Positions 52,733 through 62,700 of a stretch of DNA of 64,000 bases are shown here, one piece after another (the stretch's first letter is position 1; every line of letters starts with the position of its first letter). Under the pieces are notes generated by a model that saw only the letters and a list, made by a program, of their open reading frames with translations, was not told the origin of the DNA and ran no database searches. Location of the stretch: contig CAYSSR010000007.1 of NCBI GenBank assembly GCA_964433755.1, positions 1-64,000 of the forward strand, read 5' to 3'. Source of the stretch: JAUVXJ01 sp964433755 (lineage in GTDB: Bacteria > Chloroflexota > Anaerolineae > UBA7937 > B3-Chlor). A program made the translations under genes and the position numbers.

Positions 52733-54436
52733 TCAATCCCCGGGCGGCAAACCCAGCGCCCTTAGGGCCTTCGCGTCAGGTATGCCTTCCTCGTCCCACT
52801 TTCGCAGTTCGTAGTACAGCCTCCTGCTTTCCCAGTACTTCTCGGGTCTCTCCATACCGCTCACGATTCTCTCGGGAAGCACATCCTGAGCGGATGAGAC
52901 ACCCAGCCGGGTGTTCATGAGTCTCTCCAACTGGAAGATGCGCTCTCCGACCTCCTTGAGCGATGGCACAGTGTAGTCAAGGCCGGTGACGTACTCCAGT
53001 GCGGGGGCATAGACCTTGTAGCCCAGCGTGGCATGCACGAACACACAGACGATGAGGGAATCACGCACGCTGCCCGAGTCCTGGCGGTCCTTCACCATGT
53101 CGGCCAGTTGCTGGGCCGTGTACTCGTTGCCGAAGATCTCCGGTCGCACAGTCCACGCCCGGCAGTGGCACCCTCCCCGGTTGTTGGTAGTATATGAGAG
53201 GGCCATTCCCAGGAACGCTCTGGGATCGTATGCCGAGAGTTCGAGACCCTTGGTATGCATCCCATAGTCCACCCCCAGTCTGTCCTGAGCCTCCCGGACT
53301 CCAGTGGCGAGAAGCTCCCCCTCGTCCTCCCGGTTGCTGATCTTCTCAATCAACGGCAACATCATCTCAGTCGAATCAAAGGCATCCTGGTACTCGCGGT
53401 AAAAGCTGATGGCGCTGCCCGCGGAGATCGTGTCCAGACCCAACTCGTTGCACAGCTCGTTGGCTCTCACGATGCTAGCATAGTCGCGCACCACATTCTG
53501 CGGGCCAAAGGCCCACAGCGATTCATACTCCGGCGCATCCAGCTCGACACCATCTATGGTCACGTGCTTCCGACACCGAACCGGACAACCCGGACAGGTG
53601 GTGCTCCTCGTGACGAAGTCCCGGAGGATACGTTCCCCATCCAAGTCGCCAGCGTCCTCGAAGGAACGCCGCTGATGGTTGGCGGTGGGCCAGCCCTCGA
53701 ACTCGTTCACCGGAGTGACCAGTTCCACTGTGCCCAGTCTAGACTGACGCTCCATCAACTCTTCGTTGGCCTCGATCGCCTCCACCGCGTCCCTGATGAG
53801 GCCTGCTAAACGATCGCGCTGAGCGACAGGGGGACGCTTTGTGCCCCTCACTACCAGGGCCTTCAGGTTCTTGCTCCCCATCACCGCGCCGAGGCCGCAG
53901 CGGCCGGCTGAGTGCCCCTCATCACCGCGAATGCAGGCCATAGGCACAACGTTCTCGCCGGCGGGTCCTATCAATGCCACCTGATGCCCCGGATACTCCG
54001 ACTCTAGCACCTCCCTGGCCTGAGACGTAGTGAGACCCCACACGTCGGGGCGGGGCAAGATCTGCACCTGATCGTCTTCTACCAGGAGGATAGAGGGCTC
54101 TGCTGCCCGGCCCCGCAGCACGTAGGCCATGGTGCCCGTCCTTGCCAGGGCGTTGCCGAACCGCCCGCCCATCCAGGCCCCGGCCATGAGCCCAGTCAGA
54201 GGCGAATGCCCATAGAAGACCACCCTGTTCGCACCAGGGACACCTGTCGCGTTCAACGGCCCTGCGGCAACGATGAGAGGGCTCTGCTCGTGCAAGGGAG
54301 CCCACCCCTCCCGGTAGAAGTCATACATCAACCTGGCCGCCAATCCCAGGCCGCCTATGTAGTGCCGCTGGATCTCCTCTGATACAGGAAGCAGCTCGGT
54401 TAGTCTCCCTGAGAGATCAACTACCTTGGTGTTCAT
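52733..54436 (-). CDS. aldehyde:ferredoxin oxidoreductase family protein
   Basis: 567 residues of the tungsten/molybdenum bis-pterin AOR family. Motifs are YIGGLGLAARLMYDF, GRFGNALARTGT, GRCGLGAVMGSKNLKALVVRG (pterin domain) and the [4Fe-4S] ligand motif CPGCPVRC (Cys281, Cys284, Cys288), plus a later Cys (SLIVCVFVH). Members oxidise aldehydes or reduce carboxylic acids with ferredoxin; some act on aromatic acids. ATG 54436 lies just after the O-methyltransferase stop. It points to an anaerobic lifestyle and a W/Mo cofactor supply. Confidence 0.93.
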   Translation of the reverse strand: MNTKVVDLSGRLTELLPVSEEIQRHYIGGLGLAARLMYDFYREGWAPLHEQSPLIVAAGPLNATGVPGANRVVFYGHSPLTGLMAGAWMGGRFGNALARTGTMAYVLRGRAAEPSILLVEDDQVQILPRPDVWGLTTSQAREVLESEYPGHQVALIGPAGENVVPMACIRGDEGHSAGRCGLGAVMGSKNLKALVVRGTKRPPVAQRDRLAGLIRDAVEAIEANEELMERQSRLGTVELVTPVNEFEGWPTANHQRRSFEDAGDLDGERILRDFVTRSTTCPGCPVRCRKHVTIDGVELDAPEYESLWAFGPQNVVRDYASIVRANELCNELGLDTISAGSAISFYREYQDAFDSTEMMLPLIEKISNREDEGELLATGVREAQDRLGVDYGMHTKGLELSAYDPRAFLGMALSYTTNNRGGCHCRAWTVRPEIFGNEYTAQQLADMVKDRQDSGSVRDSLIVCVFVHATLGYKVYAPALEYVTGLDYTVPSLKEVGERIFQLERLMNTRLGVSSAQDVLPERIVSGMERPEKYWESRRLYYELRKWDEEGIPDAKALRALGLPPGD

Positions 54437-54440
54437 CGCG

Positions 54441-55442
54441 CTATCCCTTGCGAGCCACGATGACCACCATGGGGCTAGGATCAGGCAGTCTGTGGGCAAC
54501 GGGATCCACGAAACCAGCGTCCAGCAGCCACTGCTCGATCTCACTCGCAGGATACTCCGCAGCACCTTGGTTCTCCAGCATCATCAGCAGTGCAAAGGTG
54601 CCACTGACAGGAGGATTGATCCCGTCGTCCTCCAGGTAGAACTCGTTGACGACTACCAAGCCTCCCTCGACCAACGCGTCGTGGCTCCTACGGAGAAGCG
54701 CCCTGCAATTCTCCTCGGCATTGTCGTGGAGGATGTTGGCCAAGAGCACCACATCGTAGCCTTCTCCAAGGCTGGGGGCATTGAAGTCCCCTCCCTGGAA
54801 GGAAATACGATCGCTCAGCCCATAGCCAGCGATGGTCTCCTCTGCCAACTCGCGCACCGGTGGCAAGTCGAGGATCACCACCTGCAAACCCGGATTCTTC
54901 TGGGCCAGTAGAATGGAGTAGGTCCCTACCCCACCGCCTACGTCCAGCAGCGTGCTCCGACCGCCCAGGCTCACTACGTCCGGCAGGGCGCTGCCATTCA
55001 TCAACCCCAGATCGTGGAGGGCAAGCAGGAAGTTCCGAGCGGTGACAGGGTCTCTTCGCAGGCGCTCCGCCATCGGATGCATCGGAGCCTGGTCTTCTCG
55101 TACCGCCTGAGCCAACTGGCCCCACGGTCGATAGAACTCCTGCTCTTTGGTCACCACGCGACCGATGTAGCCGGGTTTTCCCTTCACCAGGAACTCGTCG
55201 GCTACGGACGAGTTGGAGTATCTCTCCCCAGTCTTCTCCAGCAAACCCTGAGCGACACAGGCGTTGAGCAGCAGTTCAGTGGATCTGGCAGCGGCGCCCA
55301 CGCGTGACCCCACTTCTGGCGCCGTTAGAGGGCCCTCCGCCAGAACATCGTAGATGCCCAGTTCGTTGCTGCCCAACAGGATCGCCGACGGCTGATACGC
55401 GTAGAGCATCCCCATCAGCGACCCGAGATCGAGATCCGTCAT
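54441..55442 (-). CDS. class I SAM-dependent O-methyltransferase family (Methyltransf_2 type)
   Basis: 333 residues: an N-terminal winged-helix dimerisation domain (LGIYDVLAEGPLTAPEVGSRVGAAARSTELLLNACVAQGLLEK) and a SAM-binding domain (TLLDVGGGVGTYSILLAQKNPGLQVVILDLP; LLANILHDNAEENC with the LHD catalytic-His position). This is the hydroxyneurosporene/acetylserotonin O-methyltransferase type. It lies inside an otherwise degradative operon, four bases before the AOR start; its acceptor is unknown. Confidence 0.9.
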   Translation of the reverse strand: MTDLDLGSLMGMLYAYQPSAILLGSNELGIYDVLAEGPLTAPEVGSRVGAAARSTELLLNACVAQGLLEKTGERYSNSSVADEFLVKGKPGYIGRVVTKEQEFYRPWGQLAQAVREDQAPMHPMAERLRRDPVTARNFLLALHDLGLMNGSALPDVVSLGGRSTLLDVGGGVGTYSILLAQKNPGLQVVILDLPPVRELAEETIAGYGLSDRISFQGGDFNAPSLGEGYDVVLLANILHDNAEENCRALLRRSHDALVEGGLVVVNEFYLEDDGINPPVSGTFALLMMLENQGAAEYPASEIEQWLLDAGFVDPVAHRLPDPSPMVVIVARKG

Positions 55443-55455
55443 CCATACTCCTTAT

Positions 55456-56937
55456 CTAATGCCGCGAGATATAGAACTCCCTCGCCGACTGCTCGGCCTG
55501 GAAGCGCTCCATGGCACGAAAGACCTTCAGATCGTTGCCAGTGAGCGGAGTGATCGAGCCCCTGTTGCGCTCCCAGGCTTCCTTGAACTCGGACAAGACC
55601 GAGTCCTGGTTCAGAGTGACGAGCCTGCCCTGCTCGATCACGACGCGTCCATCCACGATCACGGTCTCCACAGAACTACCATTCTCGCAGTACACTAGTT
55701 GACGGAAAGCATCGTTGAGAGGGGCAAAGAAAGACGTGTCCAGCCTGAGCAGGGCGATGTCAGCCAGCATCCCGGGTTTCAACTCGCCCAGCTCGCCCGC
55801 CAGACCCAGCGCTTTCGCCCCACCGACCGTGCCCATGGCCACGACGTCTCTGGCCGACAGCCAGCGCCGGTGGTCCACCTCCCGCGCACAGTGAACCAGA
55901 CTCGTCAGCTTCAAGATGTCGAATAGGACCTGGTTGTCGCTGCTGGCGGAGCCGTCGGCACCCACGGCGATGGAGACACTCCTCTCCTTCATCTCCAGGA
56001 TAGGAGCGAATCCACTGCCCAGCTTCAGGTTGCTGGCCGGGTTGTGCACCACCGTGGCCCCGGTCTCCGCCAGAATCTCCACGTCGCGATCATCGACCCA
56101 TACGCAGTGAGCCAGCGAAACGTGAGGCCCCAGCAACCCCTGCCGGTGCATGTGCGAAATGGCCGAGTTGCCGTAGATCTCACGGCAGAGCAGGGCTTGC
56201 AGTTTGGTCTCGTCCGAGTGCATGTGCACCCCGCCCTGAAACCTCGTGGCGATCTCCACGGAGCCGTTCAGCACTTTCTCCGAGCACCATTGGGGGCCCG
56301 ATGGCCCCGCCAGACATCGCAGCCTCCCGTTTTCGGATCGATGCCACTTCTCGAAGAAAGCTTCCAGCATCTCCAGGTAGTCAGGGACGTCGAGAGCCGA
56401 GTCGTAGTCATCGGGGCCGGACGACAGACCCTCGTCGTTCTCAATGGCGGCCTTCAGTTCGGGCCGGAGGTCCTCTACCAGAGGAGCCACACCCGCTCTG
56501 ATGCCGACGTCTCGATACGCCTCCATCACCGCATCCAGATCCTCGATGGTCATACCACCGTTGACCCAGAAGTGGTCCAGCACCGATGTCGTGCCCGTCC
56601 TCAGCATCTCTGCCGCCCCAAAAGCGGCTGCGGCGTAGCTCTCACGCGGCGAGAAGCGCACGCCGGAGGAGAAGAAGTCGAAGAGCCACAACTCGAGAGG
56701 CACATCCTCCGTCATGCCCCGCAGGTAGTTCTCCGGCGAGTGGGCGTGTGCGTTGACGAGACCTGGCATGGCCAATAGTCCCTTGCCAGGCAACGTTGTG
56801 ACCGTATCCGTGATTCCTATGGGTGAAGAACTCACCTGAGCTATACGATTACCCTCGACGAGGATGCTCACGCCGTCTCTCAAACCGTGAGGCGACTCCT
56901 CGTCGAGGATGGCGCAATCCTCGATCAAGATGCCCAT
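55456..56937 (-). CDS. ATZ/TRZ-type amidohydrolase (deaminase-like)
   Basis: 493 residues. Metal and active-site motifs of the cytosine deaminase/chlorohydrolase clade are LVNAHAHSPENYLRGM (HxH), VHMHSDE, SLAHCVWVDD and VGADGSASSDN, with the usual small beta domain at both ends (ILVEGNRIAQV ... DIALLRLD ... VIVDGRVVIEQG). Members deaminate or dechlorinate N-heterocycles and S-adenosylhomocysteine. Its ATG overlaps the stop of the FAD oxidoreductase (ATGA), indicating coupled translation. Confidence 0.92.
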   Translation of the reverse strand: MGILIEDCAILDEESPHGLRDGVSILVEGNRIAQVSSSPIGITDTVTTLPGKGLLAMPGLVNAHAHSPENYLRGMTEDVPLELWLFDFFSSGVRFSPRESYAAAAFGAAEMLRTGTTSVLDHFWVNGGMTIEDLDAVMEAYRDVGIRAGVAPLVEDLRPELKAAIENDEGLSSGPDDYDSALDVPDYLEMLEAFFEKWHRSENGRLRCLAGPSGPQWCSEKVLNGSVEIATRFQGGVHMHSDETKLQALLCREIYGNSAISHMHRQGLLGPHVSLAHCVWVDDRDVEILAETGATVVHNPASNLKLGSGFAPILEMKERSVSIAVGADGSASSDNQVLFDILKLTSLVHCAREVDHRRWLSARDVVAMGTVGGAKALGLAGELGELKPGMLADIALLRLDTSFFAPLNDAFRQLVYCENGSSVETVIVDGRVVIEQGRLVTLNQDSVLSEFKEAWERNRGSITPLTGNDLKVFRAMERFQAEQSAREFYISRH

Positions 56938-58592
56938 CAGAGGTACTTCCTTAGCTTCATGAAGGCTCCTAGCAGATCTCTCACCTTGCCGATTCTGTAA
57001 CCGAGCCCCCTGCTCGATGCAGCCCTCACGTGGCCCAGATCCGCCAGCACGACCTGGGCAGTGTTGTATCCCGGTATGCCGTTGAGGCCTCCTCCTGGGT
57101 GTACGCCGCTTCCAGAGAGGTACAGATTCCCGATAGGGGTTCGGTAGTTGCAGAGGGCAGGTGTCGGTCGATACCCGAACAACTGGTCCAGGGTCATGTC
57201 CATGTGATTGGGGTTGCCAGCGATGGCGCCCGTGCGACGGTACCAGTCCAGAGGAGTGTGGATGACGCGACCTATCATCGCATCCTTGATATTGGGAGCG
57301 TACTGAGCCACGACATCGATCAGATGATCGGCCGCTTGCTCCCTGATGTCATCCCAGCTTCGCCCGCCACTCAACTCGTAGGGTGCAAAGCAAGAAAGCC
57401 ACAACGTGTGCTTGCCTGGGGGCGCCAAACTGGGATCCTCCGCAGAGTGCACGGCGAACAGGAAGGCAGGCTCCTCAGGGAACTCGCCTCGTCTGATGTC
57501 GACGAACTCGCGTTCCAGATAGTCCACGCTGGGGCACGGCTGAACCATGCTCACGATGAACTCGGGTCCTCTCTCCCACCGCTCGAGGCTAGGCAGCTCG
57601 TTGAGAGCGCAGTCGAGCTTGAACTCGGACACGTTCGTCCCTGCCACCGTGATATTCTGGATCTGGCGGATCAAGTGTGGCGGCAGCAGGTCTGGAGCCA
57701 TGAGGTCCAGGAACACCCGCTTGACATCGATGGACGAGACCACGCCACGCCTGGCCTCTATCCTCTCCCCATCGCGCAGCTCTACTGCTGTGGCCTTGCC
57801 GTTCTCGACGATGATCTTGCCTACTTCCCCGTTGGCCCGGACCGTTCCTCCGTGATGCTCGATGGCCCGAACCAGCGCCTCGATGAGCATCCCGCCTCCT
57901 CCCCTGGGTCGCCACTGACCAGAGGAGTGACAGCCTCCCATGAGACACGGAGCGTAGCCCGAGCCTAGCATCGACGGAGATGTCTGGCTGACGGACCCGT
58001 AGTACGCCAGCGCTGCCCTCACGTACTCGCTCTCGAACCATTCGCTAACCACGGCCCTCGGGCTGCTGAGCACAGTCCGGATCAGCCGATCTGCGTCCAT
58101 ACCGACAGCCCCGGCTCCGTCCATGGCTCCAGCCAGCTCCCCGAACGACGGAGGCGGCCCGTAGCTCACTGCTCCAAACAGAGAGAGAAGAGCGTTGGAG
58201 AATTCCACGAAATCCTTATACACCTTTGCGTCTTGCGCCGAGATCTCTGCAATGGCCTCACACGTTTTGTCCACACTCTTGTAGATGGGAACGGCCACAC
58301 CATCCAGGAAGGGAAAGAAGTACATGTTCTCCCTGACCATGTACTCCAGACCGAACTTGTCCAATTCCAGGTCGGAGACTATGGGCGTCTCCACTACACC
58401 GCCGTGCTCGCTGGCACCGATGTTGAACTTGAAGCCGGGTGCCTCCGGCAGAGCCTCCTCCGTGGTGACGAAACCTCCCAGAACGTCATGTTTCTCCAGG
58501 ACGAGGACATTCTCTCCAGCTTTGGCCAGGTAGGCCCCACATATCAGGCCGTTATGGCCTCCACCTATGACGATGACATCGTATTCTGGCAT
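56937..58592 (-). CDS. CrtI/PYROXD2-type FAD-dependent oxidoreductase
   Basis: 551 residues. N-terminal FAD-binding motif VIVIGGGHNGLICGAYLAKAGENVLVLEKHDVLGGFVTTEE, a second dinucleotide-site region (VVSSIDVKRVFLDLM), and the C-terminal LYLSGSGVHPGGGLNGIPGYN typical of phytoene-desaturase-like flavoproteins. No carotenoid genes are nearby, so carotenoid desaturation is unlikely; an amine or alicyclic dehydrogenase role in this operon is more plausible. GGGAGGCAG precedes the ATG. Confidence 0.92.
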   Translation of the reverse strand: MPEYDVIVIGGGHNGLICGAYLAKAGENVLVLEKHDVLGGFVTTEEALPEAPGFKFNIGASEHGGVVETPIVSDLELDKFGLEYMVRENMYFFPFLDGVAVPIYKSVDKTCEAIAEISAQDAKVYKDFVEFSNALLSLFGAVSYGPPPSFGELAGAMDGAGAVGMDADRLIRTVLSSPRAVVSEWFESEYVRAALAYYGSVSQTSPSMLGSGYAPCLMGGCHSSGQWRPRGGGGMLIEALVRAIEHHGGTVRANGEVGKIIVENGKATAVELRDGERIEARRGVVSSIDVKRVFLDLMAPDLLPPHLIRQIQNITVAGTNVSEFKLDCALNELPSLERWERGPEFIVSMVQPCPSVDYLEREFVDIRRGEFPEEPAFLFAVHSAEDPSLAPPGKHTLWLSCFAPYELSGGRSWDDIREQAADHLIDVVAQYAPNIKDAMIGRVIHTPLDWYRRTGAIAGNPNHMDMTLDQLFGYRPTPALCNYRTPIGNLYLSGSGVHPGGGLNGIPGYNTAQVVLADLGHVRAASSRGLGYRIGKVRDLLGAFMKLRKYL

Positions 58593-58606
58593 TCTGCCTC
58601 CCTAGA

Positions 58607-59608
58607 TCAGGACTTTCCTTTGTCCCAGACTGTCTTGCCGTCGAACTCGACCGTGACATCCTTGAAGATAGCGTCGATGTGACACGGCGCGAGGACGTTG
58701 CCGCCGATGGCGTAGTTGCTGCCTATACCCAGATGCCCGTGTCCCAGCCTCCCCAAATCCTCGAGGTTCGTGCTGTACTGACGGGCCTCCGGATTGAGGC
58801 CGATCCCAAACTCAGCAGCGTTGTATGCAGTCTGGTCCTGAAAGCTCTCCAGCGATTCCTTGAACGTGTCGGCCATCACGCCGCCCTCCAAGCTGGCCAC
58901 GCGCCCGCCCTCCACGACGATCTTGACGGGTTCGCGTCGGGTGACGCCGATACTCATGATCCGAACGTCGGCCACCACTACACCTTCCGCTGTGCCCTCG
59001 ATAGGCGAGATGTTGAGCTCGCTGTTCGGCAACGCCGCAAAGGTGCCTGGTTCGCGAAACAGACCGGTCTCGTACTGCACAGGTCGACCGGTGACCTCTC
59101 CTCTGATGTCAGTGCCCGCTGGCGTCGTCAGCCGCATGGTCTTGGCCTTGCCCAACGCGGCCCCCAGCTTCCGGCCTACGCGGTCGCACTCTTCGAAATC
59201 GGCCATGATACCACCCACGCACAGGCAGTCCTCGGTCACCTCGCACATGGTCGCTCCTCGGGCGCCATTCTTGATGGCCTCGATCCTGGCGTCGGTGTGA
59301 GTCTGCGACCAGGTGGTGGGCAGGAAGAACACGTCCGCCTTGGCACAAGCGCCCACCACGGGGCTCGGTGGCTGCGCCCCGTGCGCTCCCGGCGGTGTGA
59401 TCATAACGATAGTAGGCACCGCACCGACCGAGTACGCTGCCGCCGCCAAGGCCTCGGCGATGCGCAGCTTGTTGGTATCCGTGGATATGACGACGTTCTC
59501 CCCTGGCTTGACCCCGGCGCAATCCATGGCTCTCATCGCGCCGCGCATCATCTCGATGATTCGCGACTCACCTGGCATATAGTGTAGATACGCAATAGGC
59601 CATTCCAT
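58607..59608 (-). CDS. M29 aminopeptidase-like / 2,5-dihydroxypyridine dioxygenase (NicX)-like protein
   Basis: 333 residues. It belongs to the M29-like fold family that includes NicX, the non-haem iron dioxygenase opening 2,5-dihydroxypyridine. Visible features are GVKPGENVVISTDTNKLRIAEAL, TPAGTDIRGEVTGRPV, NSELNISPIEGTAEGVVV, and C-terminal LGHGHLGIGSN (His290, His292) and CHIDAIF (His310, Asp312) as the likely metal site. Oxygen-dependent cleavage would be odd next to AOR and UbiD, so a peptidase or other hydrolytic role is equally possible. AAGGAG precedes the ATG. Confidence 0.75.
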   Translation of the reverse strand: MEWPIAYLHYMPGESRIIEMMRGAMRAMDCAGVKPGENVVISTDTNKLRIAEALAAAAYSVGAVPTIVMITPPGAHGAQPPSPVVGACAKADVFFLPTTWSQTHTDARIEAIKNGARGATMCEVTEDCLCVGGIMADFEECDRVGRKLGAALGKAKTMRLTTPAGTDIRGEVTGRPVQYETGLFREPGTFAALPNSELNISPIEGTAEGVVVADVRIMSIGVTRREPVKIVVEGGRVASLEGGVMADTFKESLESFQDQTAYNAAEFGIGLNPEARQYSTNLEDLGRLGHGHLGIGSNYAIGGNVLAPCHIDAIFKDVTVEFDGKTVWDKGKS

Positions 59609-59635
59609 AATACCTGCTCCTTGATATGGTCACCG

Positions 59636-61297
59636 CTAGTGCTCGAGCACGCACCCCTCGTGACTGGGCCCCACGCGTTCAGAGTAGAGCCGAAGGTAGC
59701 CGCGCAACCGCCGCTGAGGCGGCTGCCACCGCTCACGTCTGTTAGCGATCTCCTCTGCCGGCACGAGCAGCTCGATACGTCGTTGAGGGATGTCGATGTC
59801 GATGGTATCCCCATCCTCGACGAGGGCGATGGGTCCGCCCGTCGCCGCTTCAGGCGATACGTGTCCTACACACGCGCCCTTGGTCGCACCGGAGAACCTT
59901 CCATCGGTGACCAACGACACTGAGCCACCGAGACCCAAACCCACCAGTGTCGCCGTGGGCATCAACATCTCGGGCATCCCCGGCCCTCCCCGTGGCCCCT
60001 CATACCGTATCACAACCACGTCCCCCGGCTTGATCTGGCCGCCACGCAGCGCCCGCATGGTCGCCTTCTCGCCGTCGAATACCCGCGCCGGACCCTGATG
60101 TACCATCATGTCGCTAGCTACTGCGGACTGTTTCACTACGCATCCCTCGGGCGACAGGTTCCCCCTCAACACAGCAACGCCCCCTTCGGGGCGCAGCGGC
60201 TCCGAGAGCGGTCGTATCACACGGGGGTTGCGATTACTGGCGGATGAGATGTTCCCCCCCACCGTATCGCCGCTGACCGTCAGGCACTCCAGATTCAGTC
60301 TTTCCCGAAGCTCGCGCATCACAGCGGGCACGCCGCCCGCCTCCTCCAGAGCCAGGAGGCTGTGGGTGCCACTGGGCTTGACGTCGCAGATGAAGGGAGT
60401 CCTCCGGCTTATGGCGTCGAATTCGTCAAGCTTCAATTCCTGATCGAGCTCCTTGGCCAGCGCCAGCACATGGAGTATCACGTTGGTAGAACACCCCATG
60501 GCCATGGCCACAGTGATGGCGTTCCGCATCGCCTCGACGGTCATGATCCGCGAAGGGCACACATCCTGCTCCAGGAGCCGCAGGATCTGGACGCCGCTCT
60601 GCCTGGCCAGGGATTCCTTCTTGCTGCTTACTGCGTGTGCTGTCGCACAGCCGGGCAACGACATCCCCAGCGCCTCCGTGAATGCGCTCATGCTGTTGGC
60701 CGTTCCCATCATGGAACAGGAGCCCGGTCCGGGACACACGCTGGCTTCGATCTCTTGGAGTTCGGCTACCGAGATCTCGCCCTTGACATGCTGGCCCAAG
60801 GCCTCCCGCGCTTCGTAGACCGCAAGCTCCCTACCCTTGTACCTTCCTGGCATCATCGGCCCTCCGGTGACCAGGATGGCAGGGATATCCAGCCTGGCAG
60901 CCGCCATCAGGGCAGCAGGGACGATCTTGTCACACGAGGCCAGCAGGACCAGCGCGTCGAAGCCATTGGCGAGGGTCCCGAGCTCGATGGAGTCGGCGAT
61001 CAGGTCGCGGCTGGGCAGGATGACCCGCATCCCAGCGTGCCCCTGGGCGATCCCATCGCAGAGGCCGATAGTGTTGATCTCGAAGGGCGTGCCGCCCGCT
61101 GAGACGACCCCCAGCTTGACGGCGCTGGCGAGTCGCCGCAGGTGCACGTGACCCGGATTAATCTCGCTCCAGGTGTTGACGATCCCGATGAACGGTCTGG
61201 AGAGGTCCTCGTCCGTCAAGCCCAGAGCGCGGAGCAATCCTCTCTGACCAGCCCGTTCGAGCCCGCCGACGATCTCGTTGCTTCGCGGCTTGAGCAT
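59636..61297 (-). CDS. ilvD: IlvD/Edd family dehydratase (dihydroxy-acid dehydratase-like)
   Basis: 553 residues, the size of dihydroxy-acid dehydratase. Fe-S ligand regions are LLASCDKIVPA and CPGPGSCSMMGTANSM; the C terminus has the IlvD-type NRRERWQPPQ. The family also includes sugar-acid dehydratases. No other branched-chain amino acid genes are present, and the gene sits in a catabolic operon, so a dehydration of another 2,3-dihydroxy acid is possible. GGAAGGACAGT precedes the ATG. Confidence 0.9.
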   Translation of the reverse strand: MLKPRSNEIVGGLERAGQRGLLRALGLTDEDLSRPFIGIVNTWSEINPGHVHLRRLASAVKLGVVSAGGTPFEINTIGLCDGIAQGHAGMRVILPSRDLIADSIELGTLANGFDALVLLASCDKIVPAALMAAARLDIPAILVTGGPMMPGRYKGRELAVYEAREALGQHVKGEISVAELQEIEASVCPGPGSCSMMGTANSMSAFTEALGMSLPGCATAHAVSSKKESLARQSGVQILRLLEQDVCPSRIMTVEAMRNAITVAMAMGCSTNVILHVLALAKELDQELKLDEFDAISRRTPFICDVKPSGTHSLLALEEAGGVPAVMRELRERLNLECLTVSGDTVGGNISSASNRNPRVIRPLSEPLRPEGGVAVLRGNLSPEGCVVKQSAVASDMMVHQGPARVFDGEKATMRALRGGQIKPGDVVVIRYEGPRGGPGMPEMLMPTATLVGLGLGGSVSLVTDGRFSGATKGACVGHVSPEAATGGPIALVEDGDTIDIDIPQRRIELLVPAEEIANRRERWQPPQRRLRGYLRLYSERVGPSHEGCVLEH

Positions 61298-61313
61298 ACT
61301 GTCCTTCCGGACG

Positions 61314-62663
61314 CTACAGACCGAACTCCTTCTCAGCCTGCGTGATAGCGCGGTCAGTGATCTCCAGCATCTCGTCGATCTCTGACTTGGTGATGATCAG
61401 CGGAGGGCAGAACTCGATGATGTCCTCCACCTGCCGCAGGATGAGACCCTCCTCCAGGGCCAGGTCCATGACTCGAGAGCAGAAGCCTTCTTCCTCGGGG
61501 AAGCGCGCCTTCGTGGCCTTGTCCTTGACGAACTCCACGGCCGTCAGCAATCCGAGGCCCCTCACGTCCCCCACACTTGGATGGGGACTCAGGCTCTCCA
61601 GACCAGTCAAGAGGTACTTGCCCATCTCAGCAGAGTTCTTCACCAGGTTCTCTTCTTCGATGATGCGGATGTTCTCCAGTGACGCTGTGCAACTGACCGG
61701 ATGGTTGTTGTAGGTGTGGACGTGCCAGAAGGCCGGCATGTCCTCAATGATCTGCCGCTTCGTCATCGCAGCACCGAGCGGAGAGTAGCCACTGGTGATG
61801 CTCTTGGCCATAGTCATGATATCCGGCTCGATGCCATAGTGCTCAGCACCGAAGAACTTGCCGGTGCGCCCAAAGCCGCACACGACCTCGTCGTCGATGA
61901 GGAGCACACCATACTGGTCGCAGATCTCCCTGATCCTGAGCCAGTACTCGGGCGGAGGCGCGATGCACCCTCCGGCTGCCATGACCATCTCTCCGATGAA
62001 CGCGGCCACGTTGTCCGGGCCCTCGTGCTGGATGATCTGCTCCACGGACGCGGCACACTGCAGGTTGCAGTCGGGATAGCTTAGTCCGAAGTCACAGCGG
62101 TAGCAATACGGAGCCGAGGCAAAGAAATACCCGGGAGGCAGCGGTTCCATGATCTGGCGCAAAGGAGACATAGTGCCGGTGGCCGCCAGCGCGCCCATCG
62201 TCGATCCGTGGTATGCCCTGCGGCGAGAGATGATCTTGTACTTGCGCCGATACCCTTTGTGGTAGGCCCACTGCTTCGCGATCTTGAACGCCGACTCCAC
62301 AGCCTCGGAGCCATCACATACGAAGAAGGTGATCGACAAGTCGCCGGGCGCAAGCTCGGCCAGCTTCTCGCCCAGCTTGATCACCGGCTCGCTGACGTAG
62401 CCGTAGGGGCAGAAGTAGTGGAGCTGCGAAGCCTGCTCCGCCATCGCCGCGCCGATGTCCTTGCGGCCGTAGCCCACGTGCACGGCGTACACGCCGCTGG
62501 ACATGGAATCCATGTACCGTTTGCCATCCACGTCCCAGACGTAGATACCCTCGCCCCTGGTGAAGACCAGCGGTCCCATCTTGGAGACTTCCTGCGGTGA
62601 GACCACCGGGAATACCACACGTTCCTTGGCCTTGGACCTGAGTTCTGCTCCCGCTTTCGCCAT
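61314..62663 (-). CDS. class III (aspartate-type) aminotransferase family protein
   Basis: 449 residues of the omega-aminotransferase class. Features are GIYVWDVDGKRYMDSMSSGVYAVHVGYG, FVCDGSEAVESAFKIAKQW, RRAYHGSTMGALAATG, DEVVCGFGRTGKFFG, and the PLP lysine in MTMAKSITSGYSPLGA. Members transfer amino groups from omega-amino acids, GABA or amines to pyruvate or 2-oxoglutarate. AGGAGGGATACAAC precedes the ATG. A cysteine-rich patch (YCYRCDFGLSYPDCNLQCAA) is notable and is seen in some omega-aminotransferases. Confidence 0.93.
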   Translation of the reverse strand: MAKAGAELRSKAKERVVFPVVSPQEVSKMGPLVFTRGEGIYVWDVDGKRYMDSMSSGVYAVHVGYGRKDIGAAMAEQASQLHYFCPYGYVSEPVIKLGEKLAELAPGDLSITFFVCDGSEAVESAFKIAKQWAYHKGYRRKYKIISRRRAYHGSTMGALAATGTMSPLRQIMEPLPPGYFFASAPYCYRCDFGLSYPDCNLQCAASVEQIIQHEGPDNVAAFIGEMVMAAGGCIAPPPEYWLRIREICDQYGVLLIDDEVVCGFGRTGKFFGAEHYGIEPDIMTMAKSITSGYSPLGAAMTKRQIIEDMPAFWHVHTYNNHPVSCTASLENIRIIEEENLVKNSAEMGKYLLTGLESLSPHPSVGDVRGLGLLTAVEFVKDKATKARFPEEEGFCSRVMDLALEEGLILRQVEDIIEFCPPLIITKSEIDEMLEITDRAITQAEKEFGL

Positions 62664-62700
62664 GTTGTATCCCTCCTATTCGGACTAGCCGAGATCCGGA

